Below, in pieces: positions 43,902-52,245 of a DNA stretch of 64,000 nt (position 1 is its first letter; every line of letters begins with the position of its first letter). The stretch is from Stenotrophomonas_A sp035629025 (GTDB lineage Bacteria; Pseudomonadota; Gammaproteobacteria; Xanthomonadales; Xanthomonadaceae): positions 67,959 to 131,958 of the forward strand of contig DASPIU010000009.1 in the NCBI GenBank assembly GCA_035629025.1, given 5' to 3'. Both the position numbers and the translations under genes were made by a program. Below the pieces are notes generated by a model that was not told the DNA's origin, did no database searches, and worked only from the letters and a program-made list of their open reading frames with translations.

Positions 43902-45596
43902 TCAACCAGCCAACGCCTGCTCATGCACCCCGGCCACGGCCCGCCCCGAGGGATCGGCCATCTTCGCGAAACTCGCGTCCCACGCAATCGCCGCCGGCGA
44001 CGAACACGCAATCGACTTCCCGCCCGGCACCGTCTCCGCCGCCGCATGGCTCGGAAAGAACTGCTCGAACAGGTGCCGGTAGTAGTAAGCCTCCTTCGTC
44101 TGCGGCGGGTTATGCGGAAAGCGCCGCTCCGCCGCACTCAATACCCGGTCACTGATCTGCGCCTCGGCATGCGCCTTCAGCCCGTCGATCCAGCCATAAC
44201 CCACTCCGTCAGAAAACTGCTCCTTCTGCCGCCACAGAATCGAATCCGGCAGATACCCCGCGAATGCCTCCCGCAACACCGCCTTCTCGATCCGCCGCGA
44301 ACCATCCGCCCGCGTGCCCACCATCTTGTGCGTGGCATCCATCCGCATCGCCACCTCCAGGAACTCCACGTCCAGGAACGGCACCCGCGGCTCCACCCCC
44401 CACGCCATCATCGACTTGTTTGCCCGCAGGCAGTCGTAGTTGTGCAACGCGTCCAGCTTGCGCACCAGCTCCTCGTGGAACTCCCGCGCGTTCGGCGCCT
44501 TGTGGAAATACAGATAGCCGCCAAAGATCTCGTCACTGCCCTCACCGGACAGCACCATCTTCACCCCCATCGCCTTGATCCGCCGCGCCAGCAGGAACAT
44601 CGGCGTCGACGCACGGATCGTCGTCACGTCATAGGTTTCCACGTGCCGGATCACCTCCGGCAACGCATCCAGCCCTTCCTCGAACGTGTACTCGAAACCG
44701 TGGTGCACCGTGCCCAGTGCTGCGGCCGCCACCTCCGCCGCCGCCAGATCCGGCGAACCCTTCAGCCCGATCGCAAACGAATGCAGCCGCGGCCACCACG
44801 CCTCGACCCGGTCGTTCTCCTCCACCCGGTGCCGCGCGTAACGTGCCGCCACTGCCGCCACCAGCGACGAGTCCAGGCCGCCCGACAGCAGCACGCCGTA
44901 AGGCACGTCGGTCATCAGCTGGCGATGCACCGCGCGCTCGAAAGCCTCGCGCAATTCCTGCGGCGACACCGCCACCCCCTCCACCGCCGACACCTCGCGC
45001 CACGGCCGCTGGTAGTAACGCACCAGCTCGCCAGTGGCCGTGTCGAAGTAATGGCCCGGCGGAAACTGCGCCACGTCCGCGCAATCTTCCACCAGCGCCT
45101 TCATTTCCGAAGCCACGCGCAGCCGGCCTTCGCCATCGTGGCCCCAGTACAGCGGGCACACGCCGATCGGATCGCGCGCGATCAGCGCCGCGCCGCGAGC
45201 ACCGTCCCACAACGCGAACGCGAAGATGCCGTTGAGCTGGTTGAGGAACACCTCGGGCGTGTCCTGCCGGTACAGCGCGCTGATCACTTCGCAGTCCGAG
45301 CCGGTCTGGAAGGCGTACGCCTGGCGCAAACCGGCCTTCAGCTCGCGGTGGTTGTAGATCTCGCCATTGACCGCCAGCGCCAGCTCGCCATCGGCCGACA
45401 ACAGCGGCTGCGAACCGCCGGCCGGATCGACGATGGCCAGGCGCTCATGCACCAGGATCGCCCCGCTGCCGGCGTATATGCCACTCCAGTCCGGCCCGCG
45501 GTGGCGCTGGCGTTGTGAGCGGTCCAGCGCCTGCCGGCGCAGGGTGCCGGCGTCGTCGCCGGTTTGCAGATCGAAGATGCCGAAGATTGAACACAT
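43902..45596 (-). CDS. asnB: Asparagine synthetase B, glutamine-hydrolysing
   Basis: The 564-residue enzyme makes asparagine from aspartate, glutamine and ATP. Cys2 (MCSIFG) is the N-terminal glutaminase nucleophile. NGEIYNH (78-84) and the Arg of HERLAIVDP belong to the same domain. The synthetase domain has the PP-loop SGGLDSS (238-244) and GEGSDEIFGGY. The start at 45596 has AGGAG 8 bases upstream and gives Cys2; the longer open frame is translated terminator sequence. Expression is probably set by the Asn-rich leader and attenuator at 45672-45829. Confidence 0.96.
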   Translation of the reverse strand: MCSIFGIFDLQTGDDAGTLRRQALDRSQRQRHRGPDWSGIYAGSGAILVHERLAIVDPAGGSQPLLSADGELALAVNGEIYNHRELKAGLRQAYAFQTGSDCEVISALYRQDTPEVFLNQLNGIFAFALWDGARGAALIARDPIGVCPLYWGHDGEGRLRVASEMKALVEDCADVAQFPPGHYFDTATGELVRYYQRPWREVSAVEGVAVSPQELREAFERAVHRQLMTDVPYGVLLSGGLDSSLVAAVAARYARHRVEENDRVEAWWPRLHSFAIGLKGSPDLAAAEVAAAALGTVHHGFEYTFEEGLDALPEVIRHVETYDVTTIRASTPMFLLARRIKAMGVKMVLSGEGSDEIFGGYLYFHKAPNAREFHEELVRKLDALHNYDCLRANKSMMAWGVEPRVPFLDVEFLEVAMRMDATHKMVGTRADGSRRIEKAVLREAFAGYLPDSILWRQKEQFSDGVGYGWIDGLKAHAEAQISDRVLSAAERRFPHNPPQTKEAYYYRHLFEQFFPSHAAAETVPGGKSIACSSPAAIAWDASFAKMADPSGRAVAGVHEQALAG

Positions 45597-45671
45597 GGTG
45601 CGGGCTCCTGGGGATGTCGGGGAAACGCAGAGGGCTCCCTCGACCGGACAACCTGTGGCGGAACGTGCGGG

Positions 45672-45705
45672 CAACAAAAAACCCGCATCGGCCGATGCGG
45701 GTTTT
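45672..45705 (-). terminator. Attenuator terminator before asnB
   Basis: On the minus strand AAAACCCGCATCGG pairs perfectly with CCGATGCGGGTTTT, followed by TTGTTGC. It lies 32 bases after the leader peptide stop and 76 bases before the asnB start. It is therefore upstream of asnB, where a terminator should decide whether asnB is transcribed. Confidence 0.85.
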
Positions 45706-45759
45706 CTGGTCACTGGGCGTGTTTTGCTTGCTTCGCCTAGTCGCAGACCCGCATCGGCC
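45690..45759 (-). promoter_or_regulatory. Antiterminator of the asnB attenuator
   Basis: On the minus strand GGCCGATGCGGGT (45747-45759), which lies in leader codons 24-28, is the perfect reverse complement of ACCCGCATCGGCC (45690-45702), the 5' arm of the terminator. Pairing of the two would break the terminator. A ribosome that reaches the leader stop covers the first segment; one stalled at Asn codons leaves it free. Confidence 0.8.
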
Positions 45760-45829
45760 GCGCACGATTATTCGCGCGCAGATTATTGCGGTTGTTGTTG
45801 TTGGCGACGTTGGCGGGCAGGCGAAGCAT
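45737..45829 (-). CDS. asnB leader peptide (Asn-rich, attenuation)
   Basis: The 30-residue open frame begins ATG at 45829 and ends TAG at 45737. Asn is at positions 7, 10, 11, 12, 13, 15, 16, 20 and 21, nine of 30, with the run ANNNNRNN. Both AAC and AAT codons occur. No other function is likely for such a peptide. A ribosome waiting for charged Asn-tRNA would stall in the middle of it and let the antiterminator form, so asnB would be made when asparagine is short. Ribosome-site match is poor (GGAG 16 bases away), and the candidate promoter suggests a leaderless start. Confidence 0.88.
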   Translation of the reverse strand: MLRLPANVANNNNRNNLRANNRARPMRVCD

Positions 45830-45835
45830 GTGCCG

Positions 45836-45864
45836 ACGCTAACCGCTCCGGCGCGGCGGCGCAA
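45836..45864 (-). promoter_or_regulatory. Candidate promoter of the asnB leader
   Basis: On the minus strand TTGCGC (45859-45864), a 17-base spacer and TAGCGT (45836-45841) lie 6 bases before the leader ATG, which would give a leaderless start. The hexamers match consensus only in part. GACCGCATCGG about 50 bases upstream (near 45880-45890) resembles the terminator arm; if transcribed it could pair with the antiterminator segment. Confidence 0.4.
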
Positions 45865-45929
45865 CCGTTGCAGGGGCAACCGATGCGGTCAGGTGGCATC
45901 GGATGCGAGGATTCCTACGCCTGCCGCGC

Positions 45930-47063
45930 TCAGAGCAGGCGTTCGATCAGCCGCTGGTACAGGTCCGGCAGGGCTTCCAGGTCGGCCACGGCGACGTGCT
46001 CATCGACCTGGTGGATGCTGGCGTTGACCGGCCCCACCTCGATGCATTGCGCGCCCAACGGCGCGATGAAGCGCGCATCGGAGGTGCCGCCGCCGGTGCT
46101 TTCCTCCGGCGGCGCGCCGGCAAACTCACCCAGCACCGCGCGCGCGACTTCGCGCAGGCGGCCTTCGGGTGTGTAGAACGGCTCGCCACTGCGATGCCAG
46201 TGCAGCGCGAAATCCAGGCCGTGACGCTGCAGCAGCGCGGTGATCTCCGCTTCCAGCCGCGGCGCATCCCAATGCGGGTTGTAGCGCAGGTTGAAGGCCA
46301 CCTGCAGTTCGCCGGGAATGACGTTGTTGGCGCCAGTCCCGGCATGGATATTGGAAATCTGCAGGCTGGTCGGCGGGAAGCTCTCGTAGCCATCGTCCCA
46401 GTGCCGCGCGCTCAGCTCGGCCAGTGCCGGTGCGGCCAGATGGATCGGGTTGCGCGCCTTGTGCGGGTACGCAACATGGCCCTGCACCCCACGCACCGTC
46501 AGCGTCGCCGACAGGCTGCCGCGGCGGCCAACCCGCAACAAATCGCCGAGCCGGCTCGTGGACGACGGCTCGCCGGTGATGCACCAGTCGATGCGCTGGC
46601 CGCGCTCGGCAAACAGCCGCGCAACATGGCGCACGCCGTCGATGGCATCGCCCTCCTCATCGGAGGTCAGCAACAGCGCCAGCGTGCCAGCGTGCGCGGA
46701 ATGCGCCGCAACGTAGCGCTCGGCCGCGACCACGAAGGCGGCGACGCTGCCCTTCATGTCCGCCGCGCCGCGGCCGTACAGCAGGCCGTCGCGCACCTGC
46801 GGCGCGAACGGGTCGCTGGCCCAGGCTTCGCGCGGGCCCGGCGGCACCACGTCGGTGTGGCCGAGCAGCAGCAGCACCGGGCCGTCGCCGGACGCATCGC
46901 CGTGCGTGGCCCAGAGGTTGTCCACCTCGCCCAGGCGCAGGTGTTCGCAGCGGAAACCGGCCGCTGTCAGGCGCGCAGCCAGCAGTTGCTGGCAGCCGGC
47001 GTCATCTGGCGTCACCGACGGGCGCGCGATCAGTTCGCGGGTGAGGTCAAGTACATCGGACAT
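45930..47063 (-). CDS. dapE: Succinyl-diaminopimelate desuccinylase
   Basis: The 377-residue M20 metallohydrolase removes succinate from N-succinyl-LL-diaminopimelate in lysine and peptidoglycan synthesis. Zinc-site motifs are LLLLGHTDVVPPG, YGRGAADMKGSVAAF, LTSDEEGDAIDG (catalytic Glu), TGEPSS and the C-terminal VNASIHQVDEHVAV. STGGGTSDARFI is a typical DapE segment. dapD lies two genes upstream on the same strand, giving a small dap cluster dapD-arsC-like-dapE as in several gammaproteobacteria. Confidence 0.96.
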   Translation of the reverse strand: MSDVLDLTRELIARPSVTPDDAGCQQLLAARLTAAGFRCEHLRLGEVDNLWATHGDASGDGPVLLLLGHTDVVPPGPREAWASDPFAPQVRDGLLYGRGAADMKGSVAAFVVAAERYVAAHSAHAGTLALLLTSDEEGDAIDGVRHVARLFAERGQRIDWCITGEPSSTSRLGDLLRVGRRGSLSATLTVRGVQGHVAYPHKARNPIHLAAPALAELSARHWDDGYESFPPTSLQISNIHAGTGANNVIPGELQVAFNLRYNPHWDAPRLEAEITALLQRHGLDFALHWHRSGEPFYTPEGRLREVARAVLGEFAGAPPEESTGGGTSDARFIAPLGAQCIEVGPVNASIHQVDEHVAVADLEALPDLYQRLIERLL

Positions 47064-47090
47064 CGTGGTTTCCTTGCGGCGTGGGCCGCG

Positions 47091-47450
47091 TCAGCCGACG
47101 CCGAAGCGCTGCTTGAAGCCGTTGTCGCTGAAGCCCTGGGTCACGACGCCATCCTCGGTCACCACCACCGGCCGCCGCACCAGCTGCGGATGTTCGCGCA
47201 GCAGCAGCTTCCATTCGGCCTCGCTGCCGGGTGTCTTGCGGTTGTCGGGCAGCTGCCGCCAGGTGGGGGAGGACTTGTTCACCAGCGCGTCGAAACCACC
47301 GGCCTGCCCTGCCCAGTCCACCAGTGTTTCCGGGCTGGGCTTGTGGTCGCGGTAATCGACAAAGGCGTAGGCCACGCCGAAGCGGTCCAGCCACTTCGTC
47401 GCCTTCTTGCAGGTGTCGCAGTTCTTCAGGCCGTGGATCGTCGCCGCCAT
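47091..47450 (-). CDS. ArsC/Spx family thioredoxin-fold protein (YffB-like)
   Basis: The 119-residue protein begins with the thioredoxin-like strand and active-site region TIHGLKNCDTCKKATKWLD and ends KLLLREHPQLVRRPVVVTEDGVVTQGF. It belongs to the arsenate reductase/Spx superfamily and matches the YffB group, which pairs with dapE in E. coli. Its substrate is unknown. ATG 47450 fits the family start; a GTG at 47465 overlapping the dapD stop is an alternative. It lies between dapD and dapE. Confidence 0.88.
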   Translation of the reverse strand: MAATIHGLKNCDTCKKATKWLDRFGVAYAFVDYRDHKPSPETLVDWAGQAGGFDALVNKSSPTWRQLPDNRKTPGSEAEWKLLLREHPQLVRRPVVVTEDGVVTQGFSDNGFKQRFGVG

Positions 47451-47461
47451 CTTGCCCCCGC

Positions 47462-48487
47462 TCACTCGGCCAGGCCGCGCAGCAGGTCGTTGACGCTGGT
47501 CTTGGCCCGCGTCTTTGAATCAACCTGCTTGACGATGACCGCGCAGTACAGCGAATGGCTGCCATCCTTGGCCGGCAGCGAACCGGACACCACCACGCTG
47601 TACGGCGGCACGCGGCCGTAGCTGATCTCGCCGGTGGCGCGGTTGTAGATGCGCGTGCTCTGGCCGATGAACACGCCCATGCCGATCACGCTGTGGTGGC
47701 CGACCACCACGCCCTCGACGATTTCCGAACGCGCGCCGATGAAGCAATGGTCCTCGATGATCGTCGGGCTGGCCTGCAGCGGCTCGAGCACGCCGCCGAT
47801 GCCGGCGCCGCCGGAAAGATGGCAGTGCTTGCCGATCTGCGCGCACGAACCGACCGAGGCCCAGGTATCGACCATGGTGCCCTCGCCCACATGCGCGCCG
47901 ATGTTGGTGAAGCTCGGCATCAGCACCACGTCCTTGCCGAAGTAGCTGCCGCGGCGCGCGACCGCGCCAGGCACCACGCGCACGCCGGCCTTGCGGAACT
48001 TGGCCTCGTCATAGCCGGCAAAGCGCGACTCGACCTTGTCCCAGAATGGCGCCGGGCGCGCGTCGACCACGGCCATGTCGTTGACGCGGAAGTACAGCAG
48101 CACCGCCTTCTTCAACCACTCGTTGACCTTCCAGCCGCCGTGGCCATCCGGCTCGGCGACCCGGAACTCGCCGGTCTCCAGGCCATCCACGACGCGGGCC
48201 ACGATCGGCTTGGTGGAGCCTTCCACCTCGTCCGGGGTCAACGCGGCGCGGCGCTCGAACGCGCTCTCGATGGTGAAACGCAATTCCTCATGGCCGGGCA
48301 CCGGCGGCTTGTGCAGGCTGCGCTTGGCCGCCACGCGCGGCTGCTTGTCCGCCGCGGCGCTGGGCGCGGCTGGCGTGGAGGCTGCGGGCTTGCTGGCGGC
48401 TTTTTTTGCCGCGGGCCTGGCCGGCGCGGCCTTGGCCGGTGCTGCGGTCTTCCTGGCGGTCTTCTTGGCGGCGGGCTTGCTGGCCAT
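47462..48487 (-). CDS. dapD: 2,3,4,5-tetrahydropyridine-2,6-dicarboxylate N-succinyltransferase with histone-like tail
   Basis: The core (about 65-341) is a complete DapD: the N-terminal helices (LRFTIESAFERRAALTPDEV) and a left-handed beta helix of hexapeptide repeats with VVLMPSFTNIGAHVGEGTMVDTWASVGSCAQIGKHCHLSGG. It transfers succinate from succinyl-CoA in lysine synthesis. The first about 60 residues are a Lys/Ala/Pro-rich tail (KKTARKTAAPAKAAPARPAAKK) not seen in the usual 274-residue enzyme. No internal Met offers a shorter start. GGAG lies 11 bases upstream. The tail resembles histone H1-like or AlgP-type low-complexity regions. Confidence 0.93.
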   Translation of the reverse strand: MASKPAAKKTARKTAAPAKAAPARPAAKKAASKPAASTPAAPSAAADKQPRVAAKRSLHKPPVPGHEELRFTIESAFERRAALTPDEVEGSTKPIVARVVDGLETGEFRVAEPDGHGGWKVNEWLKKAVLLYFRVNDMAVVDARPAPFWDKVESRFAGYDEAKFRKAGVRVVPGAVARRGSYFGKDVVLMPSFTNIGAHVGEGTMVDTWASVGSCAQIGKHCHLSGGAGIGGVLEPLQASPTIIEDHCFIGARSEIVEGVVVGHHSVIGMGVFIGQSTRIYNRATGEISYGRVPPYSVVVSGSLPAKDGSHSLYCAVIVKQVDSKTRAKTSVNDLLRGLAE

Positions 48488-48522
48488 GGACGTGCTTTCT
48501 CCGAAATCAGAAGGTCAAACAG

Positions 48523-51135
48523 TCAAACAGGGTCAAGACAGGCGGCGAGCGCATCGCGCAAGGCCTGCCTGGATGTGTCGGGCAACGGCTGGTCGTGCTC
48601 GTCGGTGATCTGGAACTGGTCCTCGGCGCGTTCGCCGAAGGTGGCGATACGCGCATCGTGCACGCGCAGGTGCTGGCTGCGCAGCACCTGCGCCACATCG
48701 GCGAGCAGGCCGGGGCGATCAGGCGCCACCAGGCTCAGCCGGGTGCGGCGGCCACCGGCGCTGTCGTTGAAGTCGATGCGCGGGGCGAAGCGGAAATGCC
48801 GCAGCTGGCGCGGCACCACCCGGCGCGAAGGGCGCAGCCGCTGCAAGTCGCCAGCCAGGGCGTCGCTCAGCGCCGCGGCCAGGCGTTCGGGATCGCCGTC
48901 GGCGAAGCTGTCGGCAGGCAGCACTTCAAAGGTGTCGAAGATCGCGTGGTTCGGCGCATCCAGCACGCGCGCGCGATGGATGCCGTAGCCCTTGCGGTCC
49001 AGCGTCATCACGATGGCGGCGAACAGGCCGTCGCGGTCGGGCGAGTACACGAACACTTCCAGCGCATCGTTGTCCGGCGCGGCGCGGCGTGCCTTGACCA
49101 GGGTGCCGCCGATCTCGACCTCGGTCAGCGAGGCGGCCTGCCAGGCCAGTTGCTCGGGACGGAAGCGCAGGAAGCTTTCATCGGGCATGCCGGCGAACTG
49201 TCGGTCGATGGTGGCATCGTCCAGACCCTGCACATGCAGCAGGGCGCGGGTCGATTCGCGCGCTTCGCGCAGGCGTTCCTCGCGTGGCGCGGGATGTTCC
49301 AGCCCCTCGCGCAAGGCGCGGCGCGCGGCGAAATACAGGTCGGCCAGCAGCCGGTCCTTCCAGGCATTCCAGAGCTTGGGGCTGGTGCCGGCGATATCGG
49401 CGCAGGTCAGCAGATACAGATAATCCAGGCGCTCGCGGCTGCCCACCAGCGAGGCGAAGCGGTGGATCACCTCCGGGTCGGAGATGTCCTGCTTCTGCGC
49501 GGTGACCGACATGCGCAGATGCTGCTCGACCAGCCAGGCCACCAGTTCGGTATCGCCTTCGCTGAGCGCATGCGCCTGGCAGAAGGCGCGCGCGTCCACC
49601 GCGCCGAGTTCGGAATGGTCGCCGCCACGGCCCTTGGCAATGTCGTGGAACAGGCCGGCCAGCAGCAGCAGTTCCGGCTTGCGCAGGCGCGGCCACACTT
49701 CATGCGCGATCGAGAAGCGCTCGTCGGCGCGGCCACCGGCAAACAGGGCGATGTTGCGCAGGACCATCAGCGTGTGCTGATCGACGGTGTAGACATGGAA
49801 CAGGTCGAACTGCATGCGCCCGGACACCTGCGCGAACGCGGGAATCCATTGCCCCAGCACGCCCAGCCGCGCCATGCGCGCCAGGGTTTCCACCGCGCGC
49901 GGGCCACGCAGCAGACCGAGGAAGCGCTCGCGCGCGGCGGCGCTGGCCTGGTCGTAGGCGGGCAGCTTCGGCAAGTATTCGGCCAGGGCACGCGCGGTGA
50001 GCGAATGCAGGCCACGGATTTCGCGGTTGCCGGCCCAGGTGGCGAACAGCGCAAACACTTGCAGCACATCCTGCGCCGGCCAGTCCGATGCGTCGGCGGC
50101 GAGATAGCCGCGGCGCAGCGAGAAGCCCTCGCCCAGCGCTTCGGGGACTGCTTCGCCATCGAACTGTTCCTCGAAGCGCTGCAGCAGGCGATCGCTGATC
50201 CGCCGCACCAGGCCAGCGCTGCGGTAAAAGCGCTGCATCATCTTTTCCACGCCCAGGCTCTCGGGGTCGTCCACGTAGCCCAGGCGCTGCGCCAGCGCCT
50301 TCTGGTAATCGAAGCGCAGGCGTTCTTCGGGGCGGTTGGCGACCAGGTGCAGGCCGTAGCGCAGGCGTGCCAGTTCGCGGCGCTCGCGGCGCAGCGCGGC
50401 GGCTTCGTCCGGACCCAGGTGGCCCAGCCCGACCAGGGCCTCCAGGTCATGCACGCCAAACGCGCGCAGCGCCATCCAACCCAGCGTGTGCAGGTCGCGC
50501 AGGCCGCCCGGGCCGTCCTTGAGGTCCGGTTCGAGGTTGTCGGCGGTGTCGCCATAGCGCTGGTGCCGGGCCTGCAGTTCCTCGCGCTTGGCGATGAAGT
50601 ATTCGCGCGGCGGCCAGCGCCGCGACGGCGCGATGGCCTCGGCCAGCGCGGCGACGGCGGTGGCATCGGCGAGCACCGGCCGCGATTCGATCAATGCGGT
50701 CAGTACCGTCTGGTCGGCGGCGGCCGCGGTGCATTGCGCGCTCGAACGCACCGCATGGCTGACCGCCAGGCCGGCGTCCCACAGCAGCGCGAACAGGCGC
50801 GCGATGGCCGCCTCGTGCTGCTGCTGCGCATCCGGCTCGCCGAGCACCAGCACGTCGATGTCCGAACGCGGGAACAGCTCGCCGCGGCCATAGCCGCCCA
50901 CGGCATGCAGGGACAGCGCGGCATCGGCGGGAATGCAGCGGCGCCAGGCGTCGCGGATCAACTGGTCAACCGCGCGCGCGCGCAGTGCCACCAGTCGGTC
51001 GATGTCGTCGCCCTGGTCGAAGCGCCGACCCAGCCGCGCATCGCCCTGGGCCAGCAGTTGCCGTGCCTGCGCCGCCCAGTCGCCATCACGGGCGACGCCA
51101 CTTTCGCAGCCGGCGGCGGCAGGCTGGCCGGTCAC
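48523..51135 (-). CDS. glnD: Bifunctional uridylyltransferase/uridylyl-removing enzyme GlnD
   Basis: The 870-residue enzyme senses glutamine and adds or removes UMP on PII proteins. The nucleotidyltransferase centre is AVGGYGRGELFPRSDIDVLVL (79-99, metal-binding Asp92 and Asp94). The HD domain has HTLMVLRNIALF and LLLAGLFHDIAKGRGGDHSELGA. Two ACT domains close the protein, one near DALEVFVYSPDRDGLFAAIVMTLDRKG and one near LSLVAPDRPGLLADVAQVL. The start is GTG 51135, overlapping the map stop as GTGA and giving the normal GlnD length; the frame open to 51702 is shadow of map. Confidence 0.95.
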   Translation of the reverse strand: MTGQPAAAGCESGVARDGDWAAQARQLLAQGDARLGRRFDQGDDIDRLVALRARAVDQLIRDAWRRCIPADAALSLHAVGGYGRGELFPRSDIDVLVLGEPDAQQQHEAAIARLFALLWDAGLAVSHAVRSSAQCTAAAADQTVLTALIESRPVLADATAVAALAEAIAPSRRWPPREYFIAKREELQARHQRYGDTADNLEPDLKDGPGGLRDLHTLGWMALRAFGVHDLEALVGLGHLGPDEAAALRRERRELARLRYGLHLVANRPEERLRFDYQKALAQRLGYVDDPESLGVEKMMQRFYRSAGLVRRISDRLLQRFEEQFDGEAVPEALGEGFSLRRGYLAADASDWPAQDVLQVFALFATWAGNREIRGLHSLTARALAEYLPKLPAYDQASAAARERFLGLLRGPRAVETLARMARLGVLGQWIPAFAQVSGRMQFDLFHVYTVDQHTLMVLRNIALFAGGRADERFSIAHEVWPRLRKPELLLLAGLFHDIAKGRGGDHSELGAVDARAFCQAHALSEGDTELVAWLVEQHLRMSVTAQKQDISDPEVIHRFASLVGSRERLDYLYLLTCADIAGTSPKLWNAWKDRLLADLYFAARRALREGLEHPAPREERLREARESTRALLHVQGLDDATIDRQFAGMPDESFLRFRPEQLAWQAASLTEVEIGGTLVKARRAAPDNDALEVFVYSPDRDGLFAAIVMTLDRKGYGIHRARVLDAPNHAIFDTFEVLPADSFADGDPERLAAALSDALAGDLQRLRPSRRVVPRQLRHFRFAPRIDFNDSAGGRRTRLSLVAPDRPGLLADVAQVLRSQHLRVHDARIATFGERAEDQFQITDEHDQPLPDTSRQALRDALAACLDPV

Positions 51136-51908
51136 GCGTGGCCGGGATCGTTGGGCGACAGCGTCAGCACGTCCACGCCGTCCTCGGTCACCGCGACCAT
51201 GTGTTCCCACTGCGCCGAGAGCTTGCGGTCCTTGGTGACCACGGTCCAGCCATCGGGCAGCACCTTGGTGTAGCGCGTGCCCTCGTTGATCATCGGCTCG
51301 ATGGTGAAGGTCATGCCGGGCTTGAGCACCAGGCCATCGCCCGGGCGGCCGTAATGCAGCACCTGCGGCTCGTCGTGGTAGACCTTGCCGATGCCGTGCC
51401 CGCAGTACTCGCGCACCACGCTGAAGCGCTCGCCTTCGGCGTACTGCTGGATCGCATGGCCAACATCGCCCAGCGTGGCGCCGGGCTTGACCGCGCGGAT
51501 GCCGCGCCACATGGCCTCCTTGGTCGCTTCGACCAGGCGCCGCGCCATCACCGACGGCGTGCCGACGTAGTACATGCGGCTGGTGTCGCCATGCCAGCCA
51601 TCCTTGATCACGGTGACGTCGATGTTGACGATGTCGCCTTCCTTGAGCACCTTCGCTTCGCTCGGGATGCCATGGCAGATGACATTGTTGACCGAGGTGC
51701 ACACGGTCTTGGGAAAGCCGCGATAGCCGACGTTGGCCGGGATCGCCTGCTGCACGTTGATGATGTGGTCATGGCAGATGCGGTCCAGCTCGGCGGTGGT
51801 GACGCCGGGCTTGACGTGCGGAGTGATGATGTCGAGCACTTCAGCGGCCAGGCGGCCGGCCACCCGCATCAGCTCGATTTCCTGGGGGGTCTTGAGGTTC
51901 ACGGTCAT
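51132..51908 (-). CDS. map: Type I methionine aminopeptidase
   Basis: The 258-residue enzyme removes the initiator Met from new proteins. The pita-bread fold metal ligands are seen as Asp in VNIDVTVIKDGWHGDTSRMY (two Asp), His in EYCGHGIGKVYHDEPQVLHYG, Glu in TFTIEPMINEG and Glu in DRKLSAQWEHMVAVTEDGVDVLT. The ATG at 51908 gives the standard start MTVNLKTPQEIELMR. It is divergent from rpsB across 337 bases and overlaps glnD downstream, the same arrangement as in E. coli. Confidence 0.97.
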   Translation of the reverse strand: MTVNLKTPQEIELMRVAGRLAAEVLDIITPHVKPGVTTAELDRICHDHIINVQQAIPANVGYRGFPKTVCTSVNNVICHGIPSEAKVLKEGDIVNIDVTVIKDGWHGDTSRMYYVGTPSVMARRLVEATKEAMWRGIRAVKPGATLGDVGHAIQQYAEGERFSVVREYCGHGIGKVYHDEPQVLHYGRPGDGLVLKPGMTFTIEPMINEGTRYTKVLPDGWTVVTKDRKLSAQWEHMVAVTEDGVDVLTLSPNDPGHA

Positions 51909-52019
51909 GGCGCCGATTATCGCCGATCCGGCATGAATCTGAACGCGATTGGCGCCTTGCCTGATACGCCCCGCCCGCGCCGCCCCGCCTCCCCCGCCGG
52001 CGCCCGCCACCGCGCCGGT

Positions 52020-52048
52020 TTGCCGGGACCGGCCCGACCCGGTATGAT
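52020..52048 (+). promoter_or_regulatory. rpsB-tsf promoter
   Basis: TTGCCG (52020-52025), a 17-base spacer and TATGAT (52043-52048) give a good sigma-70 promoter. The start of transcription should be near 52055. Confidence 0.7.
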
Positions 52049-52054
52049 CCGCGG

Positions 52055-52245
52055 GTTCGCCTCCCGGGCGAGCCGTCCACGTCGCACGTCAGCGCCGAAT
52101 CCACACCTGCCGCCACCATCCGTGCCGGGGTGCCCCGCAAGGGGTTCGACACGGAGACGACAGGGAAGCCCAACCCCGGAACCTTTCCGCCCCAACGGCG
52201 GGCCGCCTCCTTTCCCGCGGCCGGTTCCCCATCAGGAGTAATGCA
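52055..52245 (+). promoter_or_regulatory. Long rpsB 5' leader, possible S2-responsive element
   Basis: About 190 untranslated bases separate the promoter from rpsB. A stem CCGTG/CACGG encloses CCCC-GCAA-GGGG (about 52120-52155). GGAG lies before the ATG. Gammaproteobacterial rpsB leaders are known to be bound by protein S2 for feedback control; this leader is in the right place, but I could not match it to a motif model. Confidence 0.45.
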
